Notes: generated by a model from the sequence alone, not told the origin. Shown: positions 20,860-32,540, numbered from the stretch's first letter. The stretch: 64,000 nt of DNA from Pycnopodia helianthoides (GCA_032158295.1 CM063246.1:19464991-19528990), one strand, 5' to 3'. Translations and numbers: made by a program.

Positions 20860-21112
20860 TTCCCAGCTAACTAACACACGACCTTACTGCAACGTTGCCT
20901 GGAGGTTGCGGTTTCGTCTTGTTACTAAAGTAACGTACACAAAATGTTGCAACTACGTTAAATGGTGACGTTGTGTCGAAACATTGCGAGAACGTTTTGC
21001 CGCAACATTGCATGAAGGTTGGAGTTTCGTCATGTTACATTCTAACTTATACACAACGTTGCAACAATGTTACAATTTTCTGTTCCCTAACATCGCCCGG
21101 ACGTTTTTTTTT

Positions 21113-21146
<34 letters not shown>

Positions 21147-21185
21147 GAAACGTTGACTTAATGTTGCAATTTCGTCATGTTTCTT
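20860..21185. repeat. AACGTTG-rich repeat (left copy)
   Basis: Repeats of 'CAACGTTGC', 'GTTTCGTCATGTTAC' and 'AACGTTTTGC' between 'acgttcccagc' and a long T run (about 21105-21145). A matching block lies at 40255-40590 and the same motif dominates the 40.6-44.8 kb element. Likely a nonautonomous DNA transposon family (inference). Confidence 0.55.
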
Positions 21186-21197
21186 AGTATTTTGTCA

Positions 21198-21370
21198 ATA
21201 TATTTGTTCGGGGGTGCCAGTCAGAAGCTGCACCCCCGAACAAATATATAGATAAAATAGGCAAACCGCCAACATAGGGCTAAAAAGCTCAGTTGGTAGA
21301 GCGCCGGTACGTTAATCCGGAGGTCGTTGGTTCAAGTCCCGCTCTAGTAAATTTTTCTTGTTCAACCCCC
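21198..21370 (+). repeat. SINE tRNA-like head (copy 2) with flanking 20-bp hairpin
   Basis: The tRNA-like part at 21278-21349 has A box 'AGCTCAGTTGG' and B box 'GGTTCAAGTCC', with anticodon loop ACGTTAA (GTT). Its 5' acceptor strand carries changes (GGCTAAAAA), so it is not a functional tRNA. Upstream, 21198-21217 and 21230-21249 form a 20-bp inverted repeat around 'gttcgggggtgc'. Confidence 0.75.
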
Positions 21371-21429
21371 AAACCAATTGAAATTTACCCAGTCAGTTTC
21401 CCTTTTGGTTCATTACTTGACATTTAAGA

Positions 21430-21690
21430 TTAAAAAAGTCGCATCCCCTCAAGGTGGTCCCGTGGCTGCCGCTTCCCAGGTTGTATCGTAAACTTGGGTG
21501 TGATCCCTGGCTACACGGCAGTTAACGGTTGCATGGCTTCTGACTGGCACCCCCGAACAAATATATTGACAAAATAGGGAGACCGCCAACATAGGGCTAG
21601 ATAGCTCAGTTGGTAGAGCGCCGGTACGTTAATCCGGAGGTCGTTGGTTCAAGTCCCGCTCTAGTCAATTTTTCTTTGTTCAACCCCAAA
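21430..21690 (+). repeat. SINE with tRNA-Asn(GTT)-like head (copy 3, best preserved)
   Basis: The 72-nt cloverleaf at 21595-21666 folds with a 7-bp acceptor (GGCTAGA / TCTAGTC, one G-T), a perfect D stem, an anticodon stem with one mismatch and loop ACGTTAA. Position 33 is C where tRNAs have U. The A and B boxes for RNA polymerase III are intact. The unit then runs to 'ttctttgttcaacccc'. A body beginning 'gtcgcatcccctcaag' precedes the head, the shared unit of the other copies. Confidence 0.8.
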
Positions 21691-22537
21691 CCAAAAGTAC
21701 AAACAAACATTTGTAATTAAACAACTTGAATTAAAGACAAATGTAACCAAAATTAGTTGCAGACCTTTTATTTAGGGTTCAAACTGTCAGTGACGAAACC
21801 TCCGTGCTGCAGTCAATGAAAATCCATAATCCATGGTTCTCCGGTTCATGAAGCCTTACACTCTTGAACAGACCGTCGTTTTTTCGAACATAATAACTAC
21901 CATCAAGCCAAATTCTCTCTTGCAACTTTGGAAACGTGAACGTCAAACATCAACACCCTGAAGCATCAGAATCACATCCACTCCCATCCATCTTTGATTG
22001 TGATTTGAGCCTGCGACTTATACGAGTGTATGGTACACATTTGCATTACGGGAAAATGTTTCCACGTGGGACAGTTTACACCTCATTTTCAGTTACTTCT
22101 TACCACTTGTTGTGCAAAAATTACACTGCTTGAGGTAAACAAAATGTTGTTTTACCCACTGCTTGAGTGATTTGAACCTCGGTGTTATGCTATTTGATTT
22201 CCTACCCAATTTGGGGTACTGTGTTACCTTTTACTTGTGTATTATATTTTACACAAGTGAGGGGTACAACAACAACAACAAATTTTCACCTAATATTGAC
22301 CAAATGTTACACAACATTTGTACTCAGCAGTTTTACACAGCAAAATGTTACATTCCTTTTTTAGAGTGTAAGTCCCTCCCAAAGGATTAGTCAAACATTT
22401 TTTTTTTAAACACCAATTTGAATCGGTGAAATGACGAACACGCTTTTATACATCTTGACCTAACCCAACAAAAATGTTGATCAAAATGTTGAACGGTTTA
22501 TATAAATGAAAGTTTAATGGAACCTGCGCTCACTTAC

Positions 22538-22610
22538 CTTCGTGATTTTCAAACTTTGCTGGTCCTTTCTCTGTAGATAGTCTCTCCACAAACAATAGAA
22601 TGATCAGTAC
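22538..22610 (-). other. Candidate 5' untranslated exon of gene L (3' end supported only)
   Basis: The minus strand shows 'AAATCACGAAG|gtaagtgagc', a strong donor. The stretch upstream is conserved in the duplicate at 46137-46210 and no in-frame ATG is present. It lies upstream of the start exon in both genes. The transcription start is not visible, so the right limit is a guess. Confidence 0.3.
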
Positions 22611-25600
22611 CGGTTCACAACGCACGCCCACGCAGTCGTAGGGGGAAAAATCCCTACGCAGTAAAACAAATAGTAATAGATAAATCAATAAATACATAAT
22701 TACACAAACAAATAGGCTACCATGATACACGATAACGTTTTTTGGTAAAAGAAGGAGCCGCTGGCAGTAGAAAAGTATTTCAAAAGATAATAACAACCCT
22801 TCCAGCAGCATTATTTACCAAAAAGCTGTCGTTGCACTCGTTTGGGAATTCCCCGCGGATGAATCTGCTTGTTCATTATAAATGGAAATCCACACAGTAC
22901 AGAAAAGAAGACAATATATACCAGGTAGCAAACCCATGGACCATATGAGCAAGGGCCAACCCAAATTGCCCAGACGGGCCCAAATATGGGTTTAGGTTAT
23001 GAGGATTATTCCCATATGGGTATTATATGGGCCCCACTTAAGCCAATGTGGGCAGAATCTGCAGTGTCCAATGGGGTCTTTGCAGATCATGCCCCCCATC
23101 ATGGGCTTGCCCAGGTCTTTCCAATACAGCACCCATAACCATTATTGCTTCGTCCTTTGGATAGGACGTAAAGCCGTTGGTTCCGTGTGTTGTGTAATTC
23201 ACGTAAAAGAACCAAGTTACACTTAGACATTACTAAAAACCCAAAACCACGTCTTCGTGCTTTTCTTCCTTCCAAATCCTTGGTATATAGATCTAATACC
23301 TCCATTCTTCCATATTTCAACTGGTGTAATAAAGTTTGGGCACATGCTTCTTTAACAACAATCTTCATTCGCTAACCGCCACTCAAAAAAGAGCTGGTCG
23401 ATCATAACCGATGTTCAATTAAAGAAATGAATGCCATATTTATATGTGTCACCATTGCGCGTGCTTTATGATTCAAATAAGAGCTGGGAGTAAAAATGGG
23501 CAAGCACAGATCATGTCCATTCAATGCACGCTACAGATGGATGACTCGTAATACAAAATGCTGTTAAAAACACTTTATATTTCTATGGGTTACCCGTTTT
23601 AGCACGAATGGTAAAAAATTAATGGGTAGAAAAGATTTTGTACAATATGACACGATTGATGTAAATATTTACCAAACTCAAATACATAACTAATTGGTAA
23701 ATGTTAAGTTACATAAGTTATATGTAATGTTATGCTTTTACAAAACTTTTGTCAAGTTTTACATTGATCATGAAAGTTTTACAGTATTAACGTAAAGGTC
23801 AGGTATTGTGTAAAGGTTATACACTTAAAGAGTACGGACGCCATTAGCATGTGCTTTTCACTGTTAAACCGTGACGGGCGTCTGACGTCGCACTTCAGGA
23901 TAGAAACAATGACGAAAAACCGTGCAGACTGGGACTTTGACAGCTTTTGCAGACATTTGAAGGTAAATTACTACATAGGTCTACTTTATCGCATTTTTAA
24001 TAAGAACATAATAAAGTTAAAGGCCTGCAAAATTCATACTCGCAGATTGTGGGTGAGAGTGTGTGAGCGTGCGAGTTTTCGTAAACGGTACATAGTGACA
24101 AAATAACATGCCATATTGTACTCGACCGTGTTCTAAAACTTGAACAATATTTAGAAGCTCCTGTACCTTTCAGCACTTTTCTAGCTGAGACAGCCACTAA
24201 GAAAACCCTACAGAGTATGACAATGAAATCAACCCACCCCCTCAAAAGATAACATTATTAATACATAACAATAACACTACAATATTTTAATAAACAAAAA
24301 CCTGGGTGTTTTATTGTTATTTTTTTCAGATGAGACATCTGCCTTGCAGCTGACTGATGAGACAGCACAGAGTTTCGCAAAATAAACATCGATCATGTTT
24401 CAAAAATACCTTTTTTGCGACCCACAGCATCAAGATGCATCGAAATTTTATGATAAACAAAATAATTTAGTAACAGTTTACAAGGTCAAACGGTATAAAG
24501 AATTACCTTTGGAATGGGCAAAAGTCTAGTATTCAACACAAACATTAAGTATCTTTTACCAATTAATTCATGTTTACTTATGGAAAAGAGGTAAAGTTCT
24601 TTACTGATTTTTGAAGTAAAAATTTACACAATTTTTATGAATTTTTATCCGAGTAAAGAGTGATCCAATTTTACGAAGCTCTGAAGCCGAAAACGTCGAT
24701 TATCAAAATCTCTAATATACTGGGACTCCATTCACATCAAAATGCATACTATTGGCTGTTCGACGCTGTCCAGCTTTGTGTCCCTTTGCCCTTGTCTTCA
24801 TGATAATGCGAATAAATGCATTTTAAGGTTACCGAGTCTTTAAGAAGTATTAGCTGAAAAATCCCATGCTGGATAAAAAAAATAAATAATAATAATAATA
24901 ATGTTATTATTATTGATTATTATTTATTTTATTATTAATATTATAGTTTTGTTTTCACCCATAATACTCCACAGAGTGGCTTGATTGAACTTCATAACAA
25001 TATTTCCTTGCCTATCGATAAGAAAAATCATACTTTACCTGTCAAAAGCGTTTGATACATAGAACCACGATATTTTACTTTCTAAATTACATCACTATGG
25101 TAAGAGGGGTTGTAGCCTTGGAATGGTTTCGTAGCTACTTGTAAAACCGTGATCAGTTTGTTCTTCTGCTCAACTCTCTTGTGGTGTTCCCCAAGGAACA
25201 ATTCTCGGACCTCTTTTATCCATTCTCTATATTAACGACATTACCTAATCCTCTGATTAAATGTCTTTGCCTCTAATAAAATGTATTTGCTTTTATTTGC
25301 TGATGACACTCATTCATGTTATAATCATGAAAACTTGCAAGAACCTTTTGAAACTGTGAACACCGAAATGATTAAACTAACAGCTTGGTTTTAAGTGTAA
25401 CAAGCTCACTCTTTTTTTAAAACAAAACTAACTACATTATTTTGCTAAAACACACAATAAAAACAATCACATTTGTATTAATGTCCGTGATTGTTCTTCT
25501 GCCAAACGTTCTTGTGGTGTTCCCCAAGGAACAGTTCTCGGACCTCTTGTATCCATTCTCTATATTGACGACATTACGTAATCCTCTAATTAAATGTCTT

Positions 25601-26114
25601 TGCTTTTATTTGCTGATGACACTAATTTATTTTATAATCATGAAAACTTGCAAGAACCTTTTGAACCTGTGAACACCGAAATGATTAAACTGACAGATTT
25701 GTTTTAAGTGTAACAAGCTCCTTCTTATTTTAAACAAAACTAACTAACTAACACACAATAAAAAACAATTTGTATTAATGACACACCCTTGAAGCAAGTT
25801 AGTTTAACTAAATTTCTAGCAGTGGTGGACGTGGTTGAATCTGAGAAACCAAGCATGCGGGGTTTAGTTCTCAGATTGCTGACGATTGTCTGAAAATTCA
25901 AATTTCCATTTGTGTCCATTTGTGAATGCTGTGACCACCTCGCTAAACGTAGATGGATTCGACGTTCTTGAGAAAACCACTGTTACAGTTTTGTTTTTCT
26001 GTTTTCTCAACAAGTACAGTAGACACAGTAATCAGCTCAACTTTCACGGGTGAATTTAATGTATCTTTATGAATACATTAGTCTATAAATCAGCATCACA
26101 TTGACCCACACCTT
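22611..26114. other. Intergenic block between genes M and L
   Basis: Contains a CCCATATGGG-type repeat (22.83-23.1 kb), a SINE-like module around 23130-23225 ('gtcctttggataggacgtaaagcc'), a plus-strand open frame of doubtful meaning at 23849-23962, an (ATA)n stretch near 24885-24940 and a LINE fragment (25.0-25.8 kb). The block is repeated at 46.2-50.8 kb between genes R and M, with a 1.4-kb insertion there (about 47.15-48.58 kb). Confidence 0.6.
25020..25790 (+). pseudogene. LINE RT fragment with an internal tandem duplication
   Basis: In shifting plus frames it reads 'CGVPQGTILGPLLSILYIND' near 25179-25240 and 'LLLFADDTHS' near 25293-25325, the RT motifs B and C. The same segment then appears a second time at about 25505-25745 with 'FADDTNLFYNHENLQEPFE'. 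Multiple stops. The gene R side copy (about 49985-50460) has one copy only, so the tandem duplication arose here later. Confidence 0.75.
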
Positions 26115-26225
26115 TCAAAGGGAGGGATACCCACCCCGCTTAGCGTTACGAATTATGTAGTCTCTCACTTGCATATCATTGAAATTGATGAAGTAAGGAT
26201 TACTGTTGCGTATTTCACCTATAAC
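26115..26225 (-). CDS. Gene M terminal exon
   Basis: Acceptor 'aataatgcag' followed by 111 nt to TGA; phase 0. It encodes 'VIGEIRNSNPYFINFNDMQV' then RDYIIRNAKRGGYPSL and stop. The gene R exon is one codon shorter and conserved through the same stop, the best evidence that this is the true C-terminus of the family. Confidence 0.7.
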   Translation of the reverse strand, partial: VIGEIRNSNPYFINFNDMQVRDYIIRNAKRGGYPSL

Positions 26226-26949
26226 CTGCATTATTGAAAACACAAAAAATACCGAAATTTAGCGTAAGTCATCTTATACAAACAATGACTGACACATGTT
26301 GAATAGTAAAAGTTTCCTTTGAAGCCTTATAAAAACAGAATGCTCCTGTGATTGTTGAAAATGATGGTTTAACTTTCTCATTGTAATAATGCAATAATTG
26401 TTTTTGTGAAATACAGAATAAACTCGAATGCAATCGTTACATCTGTTTTTAATCAACTTTAAACCAACACTGACAATTTTCTCGTTTAACAATTTTCTCG
26501 TTTAATTGCTTTAGTTTGTATAATACCAATGATGCAAGCACACGTTGCACGTTAGTGTCAATTGTTACTTGACTTGGGACGTGCCCTTAATTTTTAAAGA
26601 CTTCATACCTGACTTGTGCTTTAAGGCCATTATACACTTTTTGAAAAATCGAAAAGCATAAAATGTTGACAGATTTACACATTATTATACATGGTGTAAA
26701 TAATGGTTATTGCAGAAAGTATCCCTTGGGAAATTATTGTTTGTATCGAGAAAAAAAAACATGTTTTGTTTTCATTTTTTTTCTTTTCATTTCACTTTTG
26801 TTCCTTCTGATTCAGATGACCGAGTAAGCTCAATGTTTCATTTGTTATTTCACCTAAATGATGAATTAAACCAACATTTAATGTGGACACTGGTTTTGGA
26901 GCTTTGCATCTCTGACGTACATTAAATGTATGTGTGTCTGTTCTTGTTA

Positions 26950-27016
26950 GGGTACTTTGTACATTCACTGTGTGCTCTAGAAAAAAAAAAAAAAACAACA
27001 ACAACAACAACAACAT
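26950..27016 (+). repeat. A-run plus (CAA)n microsatellite
   Basis: About fourteen A followed by CAA triplets, adjacent to the donor of the charged exon at 27027. The same place in gene R holds only a short A run. Confidence 0.8.
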
Positions 27017-27026
27017 TGCAGCATAC

Positions 27027-27150
27027 CATGTCAATCTCGTTTCTCTTTTTTTCCAATTCCTGTTTCGTTAACTGCTTTGAGATGACTTTTAAACACCTCG
27101 ATAAAATCCTGTTGTAACTTGGACAAGTCCTCTGTGGACACCCCACTTCT
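27027..27150 (-). pseudogene. Gene M charged C-terminal exon 2, frameshifted
   Basis: Acceptor 'aaattgcag', donor 'gtatgc', 124 nt against 123 in the paralogues. It encodes 'RSGVSTEDLSKLQQDFIEVF' and reaches an A7 run, where one extra A puts a TGA just before the donor. Without the extra base the exon would end in ...EIDM and phase 0 like the others. Confidence 0.7.
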
Positions 27151-28662
27151 CTGCAATTTAATTATTCAACATACATAGTGCCTGTTAAAATTATTTCTGA
27201 ATGCAGTTTAATTTTGCAGATCTACGCTAACATTATGATATGTATCCTGCTGTGTCGGTGTAACTCATGTTAACCTACATATTAATAACTACATGTTGGA
27301 GAAAATGTGGAAACTTTTAGTGAAGAAATAAATGCCGTATAGGCTATTGGTTAAATTTAATCGGCCCCTCTTGTAATAGTCTTCAAATCAATTCAAATCA
27401 TATCTTAAACAGTTACTTGATCGGAAAACAATTACGGAATTGCTATTCAAACTTGTTTATAATGTGTTTAGTTGTCATTTAAATGTTTTGTTTATGTGTT
27501 TACACTTCGTAATCATCGATTCAAAAATTAGGCCCTAACCTTAAGGTTTTGAAAAACTAGAAACACTTCTGCCGTCGGCGGCGCGCTTTAATGTGACGTC
27601 ATGTGTGGGAGTTAGCTTCACGTAAACAACAGGACACCGTCGTTTTTTCACAGGGATTCGATAGTCTTCAAAATAAATTAGTTAATTAAATCGTTTATAC
27701 AAAGTTTCTTGGGTGCTGGGATAATAATGCCATCATTATGTGACGTTGGTGGGTAAACGGTGAAACATCCACATCCGATTTCCCCCGATTTCTAATACAG
27801 GGGATCGTTTCGATCGTTGACAACACTCGATCCAATTGTGAGCTGACTAAAATAATGATTTGCAGCACACATTTCACAGATAACTTTAGGAATGATTTTC
27901 CCAGCGCAGCGTGAGCTACAATAATTTGGGCGTAATGGCCTCATGTAGCCACCTGTCCACCTGTTTCAGGAAAGTAAAACTCAATCAGCTGTTTGTCCTG
28001 TAAAACTAAGCTGTATTCACTAAAGCCTGTTGTTAGAGTGAAGAAACCAAACTTATATTTAAAGCAAGCCCTTTTTGATAATATTGAAGACAGTGAAGCC
28101 TATTATATTGCAATCAGTGTGTTTTTAAGGCAGTAAGTTTAGACCGACAGTTTTTAAATCCTCAAGTATGTGTTTACATTTATAGGTCACACAAAAAATT
28201 GTATTACATGTTTATTCTCAACTTATATTTTAAAATCTTGACAAATTATTGGCTGTGCTGTTAACAATCATCTGTGTTAAATAAATCTTAAAGAAAACGT
28301 AGGTACACCACTTGTATGGTTGGCAAAAACCTTGCTCTTTCCATTGCATTGTGTACATACTGCACAGTGGTTTAAATATACACCACTCCCACACATGACG
28401 TCACACGGATTTATGACGCACGGGGCTTTTCGCGAAACTAAACGAAAAGCAACTTTGAGTCGTGGTCAAAACTATTATTTTATTTTATTTATAAATCATT
28501 TTTACACGATGTGAACTGTATGACTGTATTTATTGAGCGCTTGTAAATGGATTTCAGCAAATAATACGTTTTCTTTACTCTCGTTCAAGTAGCTCTTTAA
28601 TTTAACTGCATTAAGCGAATGTTGTTGAGCTTTAACCAGAAATATCATGTTGGTATACTCAC

Positions 28663-28704
28663 AGATTTCTTTGCTTTTGGTTCTGAAAGTGAGGACTCTT
28701 GAAG
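28663..28704 (-). CDS. Gene M Lys/Pro-rich 14-codon exon (copy 1)
   Basis: 42 nt, acceptor 'tttgttgcag', donor 'gtgagt', phase 0 to 0. It encodes 'LQESSLSEPKAKKS'. Three copies exist in the window (also 31054-31095 and 51996-52037), all exactly 42 nt with intact splice sites. The short basic tail could be a nuclear-localisation element (inference). Confidence 0.65.
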
Positions 28705-28913
28705 CTGCAACAAAACAAAAGAAAACCCACACACAATTTTTTACGTTTAAATGTATGGTCAATCATGTATGACCACTCTTGTTTTCATTCATTGTGACCT
28801 CTGTTGAAACGCTGTTTGCGCCAGGCGAGAGTTGCTACAATATTGTGTAAACAAATATTGTAGGACGTGTGTCATCGAGGCTAGAAATAAAACCAAAACA
28901 AATTGCATCATAC

Positions 28914-29036
28914 CATGTCATTCCCACTTCTCTTCCTTTGAATTCTTGTTTCATTTCCTGCTGGAAGATAATCAAACTCCTTAATCAAAGTCCTGTCTTG
29001 TTCATTGGAGAAGGCCGAATTTGACACCCCACTTCT
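28914..29036 (-). CDS. Gene M charged C-terminal exon 1
   Basis: 123 nt, acceptor 'aaattgcag', donor 'gtatga', phase 0 to 0. It encodes 'RSGVSNSAFSNEQDRTLIKE' and ends '...QRKRSGNDM'. The copies at 53066-53188 and 51640-51762 have the same length and an open frame. Confidence 0.68.
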
Positions 29037-29204
29037 CTGCAATTTAATGTATAAACATGCCAAGTACCTGTTTAAAAAATTTCTGAATGCAGTGTCATGA
29101 AATGTTGTAGATCTATACGCTAACATCATATGATGGATTGTAACAGATTTGTGCTGTTCATAGTATATGGTAAAGTGACTCTACAAATATTAATAATAAC
29201 TTAC

Positions 29205-32200
29205 ATGTCTTGGTGCAGTGCTGGTGCTGGGAGTGTCCTGTTTGACAGAGAAGTGTGAATTTGATTAAACCTTTAAGATTGCCTGTTCATATGAATTAAG
29301 AAACCATGTTTAGGATTTCTAAATTTATTCGCCAACATGTAGTAATCATCAACTCAAACCAGGTGTTGGACTCTAACAGATATGGGCTGGTTAGAGTTTA
29401 AGGTAAAGTTACCGTTTTACAAATATTAATAATAACTTACATATCTTGGTGCAGTGCTGGTGCTGAAAGTGCCCTGTTTGACAAAGAAATGTGACTTTGA
29501 TTAAACCTTTAAGATTGCCATAAAAGTACACTTAATTTATATGAATTTAGAAACTAAGCTTAGGATTTCTAGATTTATTCGTCAACATTTAATAACCATC
29601 AACTCAAACCAGGTGTTGGACTCTAACAGAGTTGAGCTGGTTAGAGTATAAGGTAAAGTAACCGTTTTACAAATATTAATAATAACTTACATGTCTTGGT
29701 GCAGTGCTGGTGCTGGGAGTGCCCTGTTTGACGAAGAAATGTGAATTGGATTATAGCTTTAAGATTGCTTTAAAATTACTCTCTATTTATTTATGAATTA
29801 GGAAACCAAGTTTTGGATTTATAAAGTTATTCGACAACATGTAGTAACCATCAACTCAAACCGGGTGTTGGACTCTAACAGATTTGGGCTGGTTAGAGTA
29901 TAAGGTAAAGTGACTCTACAAATATTAATAATAACTTACATATCTTGGTGCAGTGCTGGTGCTGGGAGTGTCCTGTTTGACGAAGAAATGTGAATTGGAT
30001 TATAGCTTTAAAGGGACACACCGGCTTATTGTTTACCCAATTTAGTGGTGTGGAATCACAGACAATAATTTTTAGATTGTTGTTGTGAAAAAAAAATCAT
30101 CAAAATGTCACGTAATTAACGAAAAATGTGAAAAAAACAAAACGCAGTCAAAGGTCAGCGTATACGCTTTTCCAGCCGTTGCAACTGTCAAGTTTACGTG
30201 ACATTGTTGTAAGTAGACCTGTGCTCTGTTTATGTATTCATTATAACAATGGCGTGGCATGAGGATCCAGTTTTCATATCCATCAAGCACAAAATCACGT
30301 GTGACTAGACTTATAGTGTTTGTGAAAACAAACACTAGGTGTACGGGTATCGCTGGGGTCAGTGTTGTGTCAACGCGTGAGCTATTTCATTAAGTTGAAG
30401 TTTTGGTGCTATTACTGTTTTGTGGTGTGCCTAACAAGCTACACACTTTAGCAAAAGTCTAAAAAAGCACAAGATCAAAAGCCTGACATTTGATTGTTAG
30501 CGAGATTTGCATGGACGGCTGTTTTAGAGACTAACAAAATCAGGTAATTGCGTGAACCTTGAATAGAGACTAGAGCAAGCTATGGACTCTGAACCTTGTG
30601 GTCAATATAGCAAAACAGCCAGCCACAGGGCTTGCTTTATACACAGTTTAATACAAACGTGGGCCTTAACGTCCGATTTTGACCAGAAGTTAAGGTCAAA
30701 TTGTGACGCCCCACTCTTCTGCAATTTAATTATTAAACATACATAGTGCCTGTTCAAATTATTTCTGAATGCAGTGTCATGAAATTTTGCAGATCTACGC
30801 TAACATTATGATATGTTTCCTGCTGTATCGGTGTAACTCATGTTAACCTATACATGTTAATAACTACATGTTGGAGAAAATGTGGAAACTTTTAGTGAAG
30901 AAATAAGTCTCATAGGCTATTGGTTAAATTTAATCGGCCGCTCTTGTGATAGTCTTCAAATCAGTTCAAATCATATCATAATTTAAATGCATTAAGCGAA
31001 TGCTGTTGAGCTTCAACCAAAATAATTGTATCTTATCGTGTTGGTATACTCACAGGTTTCTTTGGTTTTGGTTTTGAAAGTGAGGGCTCATGAAGCTGCA
31101 AAAAAACACAAAAAAAAAACACACACACACAGTTATTTAAGTTTAAATGTATGGTCAATCATGTATGACCACTCTTGTTTTCATTCATTGTGACCTCTGT
31201 TGAAACACTCTGTTTGCGCCAGGTGAGAGTTGTCTACATTATTGTGTAAACAAATGTATAAATAAAATACTGTAGGACATGTGTGTCATCGAGGCTGATA
31301 GCCCATAGCTGCAGCATCCCCTGCTGCTGCTGCATTGTATCGTGGATCTGTGATTTTCTTTTCCTTTTCCAGGTGATGGACTAATGGATTTGAGCTGGTA
31401 GGGTACAATGTAAAATTACTCTGAAAATTACAACAATAATAACTTACATCTTTTGGGGAAGTGCTGGTCCTTGGAATGTCCTGTTTGACAGAGAAATGTG
31501 AATTTGATTATAGATAAAAGATTGCCATAAATTTACTGGCAACTTGTAGTAACCATAAACTCAAACCAGGTGTTGGACTCCAACAGATTTGGGATGGTTA
31601 GAGTATAAGGTAAAGTAAATCTACAAATATTAATAATAACTTACATGTCTTGGTGCAGTGCTGGTGCTGGGAGTGCCCTGTTTGACAGAGAAATGTGACT
31701 TTGATTAAACCTTTAAGATTGCCATAAATGAACACTTAATTTATATGAATTTAGAAACTAAGCTTAGGATTTATAGATTTATTCGTCAACATTTTAGTAA
31801 CCATCAACTCAAACCAGGTGTTGGACTCTAACAGATTTGGGCTGGTTAAAGTATAAGGTAAAGTGAATCTACAAATATTAATAATAACTTACATGTCTTG
31901 GTGCAGTGCTGGTGCTGGGGTGTCCTGTTTGACAAAGTAATGTGAATTTGATTATAGCTTTAAGATTGCCTTAAAATTACACTCCATTTATATGAATTGA
32001 GAAACCAAGCTTAGGATTTATGGACTTATTTGCCAACATGTAGTAACCATCAACTCAAACCAGGTGTTGGACTCTTAACATGATTGGTCTGGTTTGAGTA
32101 TAAGGTAAAGTGACCGTTTTACAAATATTAATAATAACTTACATGTCTTGGTGCAGTGCTTGTGCTGGGAGTGTCCTGTTTGACAAATAAATGTGAATTG

Positions 32201-32424
32201 GATTATAGCTTTAAGATTGCTTTAAAATTACTCTCTATGTATATATGAATTAAGAAACCAAGTTTTGGATTTATAAACTTATTCGCCAACATGTAGTATC
32301 CATCAACTCAAATCAGGTGTTTGACTCTAACATATTTGGGATGGTTAGAGTATAAGATAAAGTGACTCTACAAATATTAATAATAACTTACCTGTCTTGG
32401 TGCAGTGCTGGTGCTGGGAGTGCC
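29205..32424 (-). repeat. Microexon tandem array of gene M (9 copies)
   Basis: A repeat unit of roughly 227-250 bp, each carrying a 33-nt exon between acceptor 'ttctttgtcaaacag' and donor 'gtaagttatt' on the minus strand. Exons: 32424-32392, 32175-32143, 31924-31893 (32 nt), 31677-31645, 31480-31448 (variant), 29972-29940, 29723-29691, 29473-29441, 29237-29205. Consensus peptide [D/G]TPSTSTAPRH; the variant gives DIPRTSTSPKD. All but one are phase 0 to 0, so copy number can change without shifting the frame. The array is split at 30.01-31.44 kb by other sequence, including an extra Lys/Pro exon (31054-31095) and a broken charged exon (about 30700-30718). Confidence 0.75.
31054..31095 (-). CDS. 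Gene M Lys/Pro-rich 14-codon exon (copy 2)
   Basis: 42 nt, acceptor 'tttttttgcag', donor 'gtgagt', phase 0 to 0; encodes 'LHEPSLSKPKPKKP'. It lies inside the split microexon array, so in gene M the order microexons, Lys/Pro exon, microexons, charged exon, Lys/Pro exon results from a local duplication. Confidence 0.6.
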
Positions 32425-32540
32425 CTGTTTGACAAAGAAATGTGAATTTGATTATTGCTTCAAGATTGCCTTAAAATTACAATCCATTTATATGAATTGA
32501 GAAACCTAGCTTAGGATTTAAGGATTTATTTGTCAACATG

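Noticed and set aside
21595..21666. Functional tRNA-Asn gene
   Set aside because: Position 33 is C instead of U, stems have mismatches, and the sequence is embedded in a repeated SINE unit present four times in the window.
24000..24245. Minus-strand 82-codon frame conserved at 48978-49259
   Set aside because: Identity is at the level of the whole duplicated block, no splice or domain signal was found, and it lies between the end of one gene and the start of the next.
27695..27877. Minus-strand 60-codon frame in a gene M intron, with a possible THAP-like 'C...HF' hint in a neighbouring frame
   Set aside because: The Cys/His spacing does not fit a THAP domain and the hint needs a frame change; no paralogue or splice support.
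29205..32424. Regular 250-bp repeats resembling a CRISPR-like array
   Set aside because: Unit size, eukaryotic splice signals in every unit and the absence of short identical repeats with unique spacers exclude CRISPR.
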